A stretch of 16,141 bases of DNA, taken from contig JBKPDO010000217.1 of assembly GCA_046727955.1 (NCBI GenBank), forward strand, positions 1 to 16,141, given 5' to 3'. Both the position numbers and the translations under genes were made by a program. Under the pieces are notes generated by a model that did no database searches, was not told where the DNA came from, and worked only from the letters and a program-made list of their open reading frames with translations. This stretch comes from DASVXQ01 sp046727955 (GTDB lineage Bacteria > Actinomycetota > CALGFH01). Shown piece by piece: positions 14,917 to 16,141 of this stretch (the first letter of the stretch is position 1; each line of letters starts with the position of its first letter).

Positions 14917-15291
14917 TCAGATCTGGCGAAGGCCAAAGAGCACGCGCTCGAGCAGGGCGAGGTCCGGGCGGTCGCCGATCTGGGCAGGGCGGTGCACCGT
15001 GACCAGGCCCTCGTCGGCCATGTCGGCCACCACCACGCGGGCGACGCCGAGCGGCACCTCCAGCCGCGCGGCGACCTCCGCGACCGACTGCACGTCGCGG
15101 CACAGTCGCGCGATCGCGCGCCGCTCGTAGCTCAGATTCGAGCTCAGCTCCCCCTGCGAGGTGGTGGAGACGAGCGCCTCGACCTCCAGATCTTCGTGGC
15201 GCGGCCGGGCCCGGCCCCCTGTGATGGCGTAGGGGCGAACCACCGGGCCCGGCGTCAGCCGGCTGAAGCTCTGAGGGTCGTCGTCGCTCAT
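14917..15291 (-). CDS. DUF742 protein (conservon CvnC)
   Basis: A 124-residue DUF742 protein, the third member of the actinobacterial conservons, signalling units likened to G-protein-coupled systems. The family hallmark VRPYAITGGRARP is at about 18-30, followed by LEVEALVSTTSQG and a winged-helix-like second half (SVAEVAARLEVPLGVARVVVADMADEGLVTVH) ending in LLERVLFGL, which is typical. The ATG at 15291 overlaps the stop of the Roadblock gene as ATGA. In Streptomyces conservons the next gene is the small GTPase cvnD, but here rmlB follows after 108 bases. It probably acts with the Roadblock protein in the cytoplasm; the signal and output are unknown. Confidence 0.93.
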   Translation of the reverse strand: MSDDDPQSFSRLTPGPVVRPYAITGGRARPRHEDLEVEALVSTTSQGELSSNLSYERRAIARLCRDVQSVAEVAARLEVPLGVARVVVADMADEGLVTVHRPAQIGDRPDLALLERVLFGLRQI

Positions 15292-15710
15292 CTCGGTAAC
15301 GATGCCTGCAGTTCCGCACGTAACTGCGGGGTGAGCACGTCGCCCGCCCGCGCGACCAGCAGCGCCATCTCATAGCCGACCAGGCCGACGTCGCACGAGG
15401 GCGCCGCCAGCACGGCCAGGCACGAGCCGTCGCCGATGGTCATCACGAACATGAAGCCATGCTCCATCTCCACGACCGTCTGGTGGACCTCGCCGGCGTC
15501 CAGCAGCCGCGCCGCGCCTGCCGTCAGGCTGGACACGCCGGAGGCGACCGCCGAGAGCTGGTCGGCCCGGCCGCGGTCCAGCCGCTCGGAGACCGCGATG
15601 AGCAAGCCATCGGAGGACACCACGATGGCGTGCGCCACCCCAGGGGTACCCCGCACGAAGGTATTGACCAGCCAGTTGAGGTTCTGCGCATCCTTGCTGA
15701 GCGGGGTCAT
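15288..15710 (-). CDS. Roadblock/LC7-domain protein (conservon CvnB)
   Basis: A 140-residue single-domain Roadblock/LC7 protein. This fold often regulates small Ras-like GTPases such as MglA or CvnD. The sequence LNWLVNTFVRGTPGVAHAIVVSSDGLLIA (residues 11-39, in two conserved strands) and RADQLSAVASGVSSL are characteristic of conservon CvnB. The ATG at 15710 has AAGGAG five bases upstream and overlaps the kinase stop as ATGA; the end overlaps the DUF742 start in the same way. A rare TTA leucine codon is present near the C-terminus (LPR). Its natural GTPase partner is not encoded next to it in this window. Confidence 0.94.
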   Translation of the reverse strand: MTPLSKDAQNLNWLVNTFVRGTPGVAHAIVVSSDGLLIAVSERLDRGRADQLSAVASGVSSLTAGAARLLDAGEVHQTVVEMEHGFMFVMTIGDGSCLAVLAAPSCDVGLVGYEMALLVARAGDVLTPQLRAELQASLPR

Positions 15711-16108
15711 CGTTGCTCCTTGGCACCATCGGGCCGAGGCCAGCTCGGCTCGTCGGGTGCTCCGCCCTGGCCCGCCTGATAGGTGAAGGTGTCGGATCCG
15801 GCGGCCATGCGGCGCCCGCGCTCCAAGCCGCTGCGGTAGCTGGACAGCATCGCCCGGATGTCGTCGGGTGAGCGGGACGGCCTGTTGCTGGGTTGCTGCG
15901 GCCGCTGCTCGGACCAGGTCTGCTGGGTGGGGGTGGGGGTGGTCGCGATCCCGGGCGCGAGGTTGGCGCGCGGCACGCGGCGGGGCAGGCCGGTCGAGGT
16001 GAGCCGCGGCGGGCTCGGTGGCGCCTCGCGCCCCTGCACCGGGCCGGCGCCGGGCGCACCGTACGGCTGGCGCGATGCGGCGTAGGGGCCGGGCGGACCC
16101 TCCTGCGC
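15707..16108 (-). CDS. Conservon sensor histidine kinase, C-terminal fragment (CvnA)
   Basis: Only the last 133 residues are present; the gene is cut by the end of the contig. The kinase and sensor domains are lost, but the tail is diagnostic for conservon / nitrate-sensor-like kinases: a Pro/Gln-rich linker, LPRRVPRANLAPG in the middle, then SRSPDDIRAMLSSYRSGLERGR, followed by a short variable end. The stop overlaps the Roadblock start as ATGA. The real coding sequence runs off at 16108. Codons beyond that come from sequencing adapter, and the apparent starts there (MYKRQ and MCIRDR) are artefacts. The intact protein would be a membrane-bound histidine-kinase-like receptor that passes a signal to CvnB and CvnC. 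Confidence 0.9.
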   Translation of the reverse strand, partial: AQEGPPGPYAASRQPYGAPGAGPVQGREAPPSPPRLTSTGLPRRVPRANLAPGIATTPTPTQQTWSEQRPQQPSNRPSRSPDDIRAMLSSYRSGLERGRRMAAGSDTFTYQAGQGGAPDEPSWPRPDGAKEQR

Positions 16109-16141
16109 CTGTCTCTTATACACATCTCCGAGCCCACGAGA
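16109..16141. other. Nextera/Tn5 sequencing adapter remnant (not genomic)
   Basis: CTGTCTCTTATACACATCT at 16109-16127 is the Tn5 mosaic end, followed by CCGAGCCCACGAGA at 16128-16141, the start of the Nextera read-2 adapter. This is untrimmed library sequence. Its translations give the well-known spurious peptides MCIRDR and MYKRQ. It should be removed before any annotation. Confidence 0.98.

Noticed and set aside
4782..16108. A hidden defence or phage-related system
   Set aside because: All intact genes here belong to known envelope-glycan, F420, regulatory or conservon families. I saw no nuclease, integrase, toxin or transposase motif.
15370..16137. 255-codon minus-strand frame starting MGSEMCIRDR
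   Set aside because: It begins inside the Nextera adapter and runs out of frame across the real kinase and Roadblock genes.

Overview
The window is a high-GC segment from an actinobacterium (phylum Actinomycetota; class uncertain). The main evidence is a WhiB-family regulator, a fused two-domain FbiB of coenzyme F420 synthesis, a WbbL-type rhamnosyltransferase, and three 'conservon' genes (sensor kinase, Roadblock, DUF742). It looks like one metagenome or draft-genome contig. The left end breaks inside a 15-bp tandem repeat. The last 33 bases are Nextera/Tn5 adapter, so genomic sequence stops at 16108.

Layout from left to right. (1) 1-3793, minus strand: a partial proline-rich, DPF-motif protein starting at a TTG, coupled to the end of a large membrane protein made of a GT2 glycosyltransferase and a polytopic C-terminal half. 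(2) 3794-4781: a rho-independent terminator, a whiB2-like gene on the minus strand, and a 432-bp divergent control region with two near-identical 17-bp direct repeats. (3) 4782-7090, plus strand: fbiA-fbiB, coupled by a GTGA overlap, for the late steps of F420 synthesis. (4) 7151-13762, minus strand: a mannose-1-phosphate-guanylyltransferase-like sugar nucleotidyltransferase; an intergenic stretch with two identical 32-bp palindromic repeats and a second short repeat; then wbbL and three GT4 glycosyltransferases in one tightly coupled operon; then rmlD. (5) 13765-14808: rmlB, which immediately precedes rmlD on the minus strand. (6) 14917-16108: DUF742, Roadblock/LC7 and the C-terminal end of a sensor kinase (cvnC, cvnB, cvnA), with no cvnD GTPase beside them.

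Functionally, most of the window is a cell-envelope glycan island. RmlB and RmlD make dTDP-L-rhamnose (RmlA and RmlC are not here). WbbL probably transfers rhamnose to a lipid-linked sugar. The nucleotidyltransferase supplies another activated sugar, and the GT4 enzymes and the GT2/membrane protein probably extend or export-couple the polymer. The order and orientation whiB2(-), fbiA(+), fbiB(+), manB(-), wbbL(-), rmlD(-) matches what I recall of the Mycobacterium tuberculosis Rv3260c-Rv3266c region, with three GT4 genes inserted here between manB and wbbL. I found no rRNA, tRNA, CRISPR array or insertion sequence. The least explained parts are the DPF-repeat protein, the intergenic palindromic repeats, the direct repeats upstream of whiB2, and the conservon without a GTPase.
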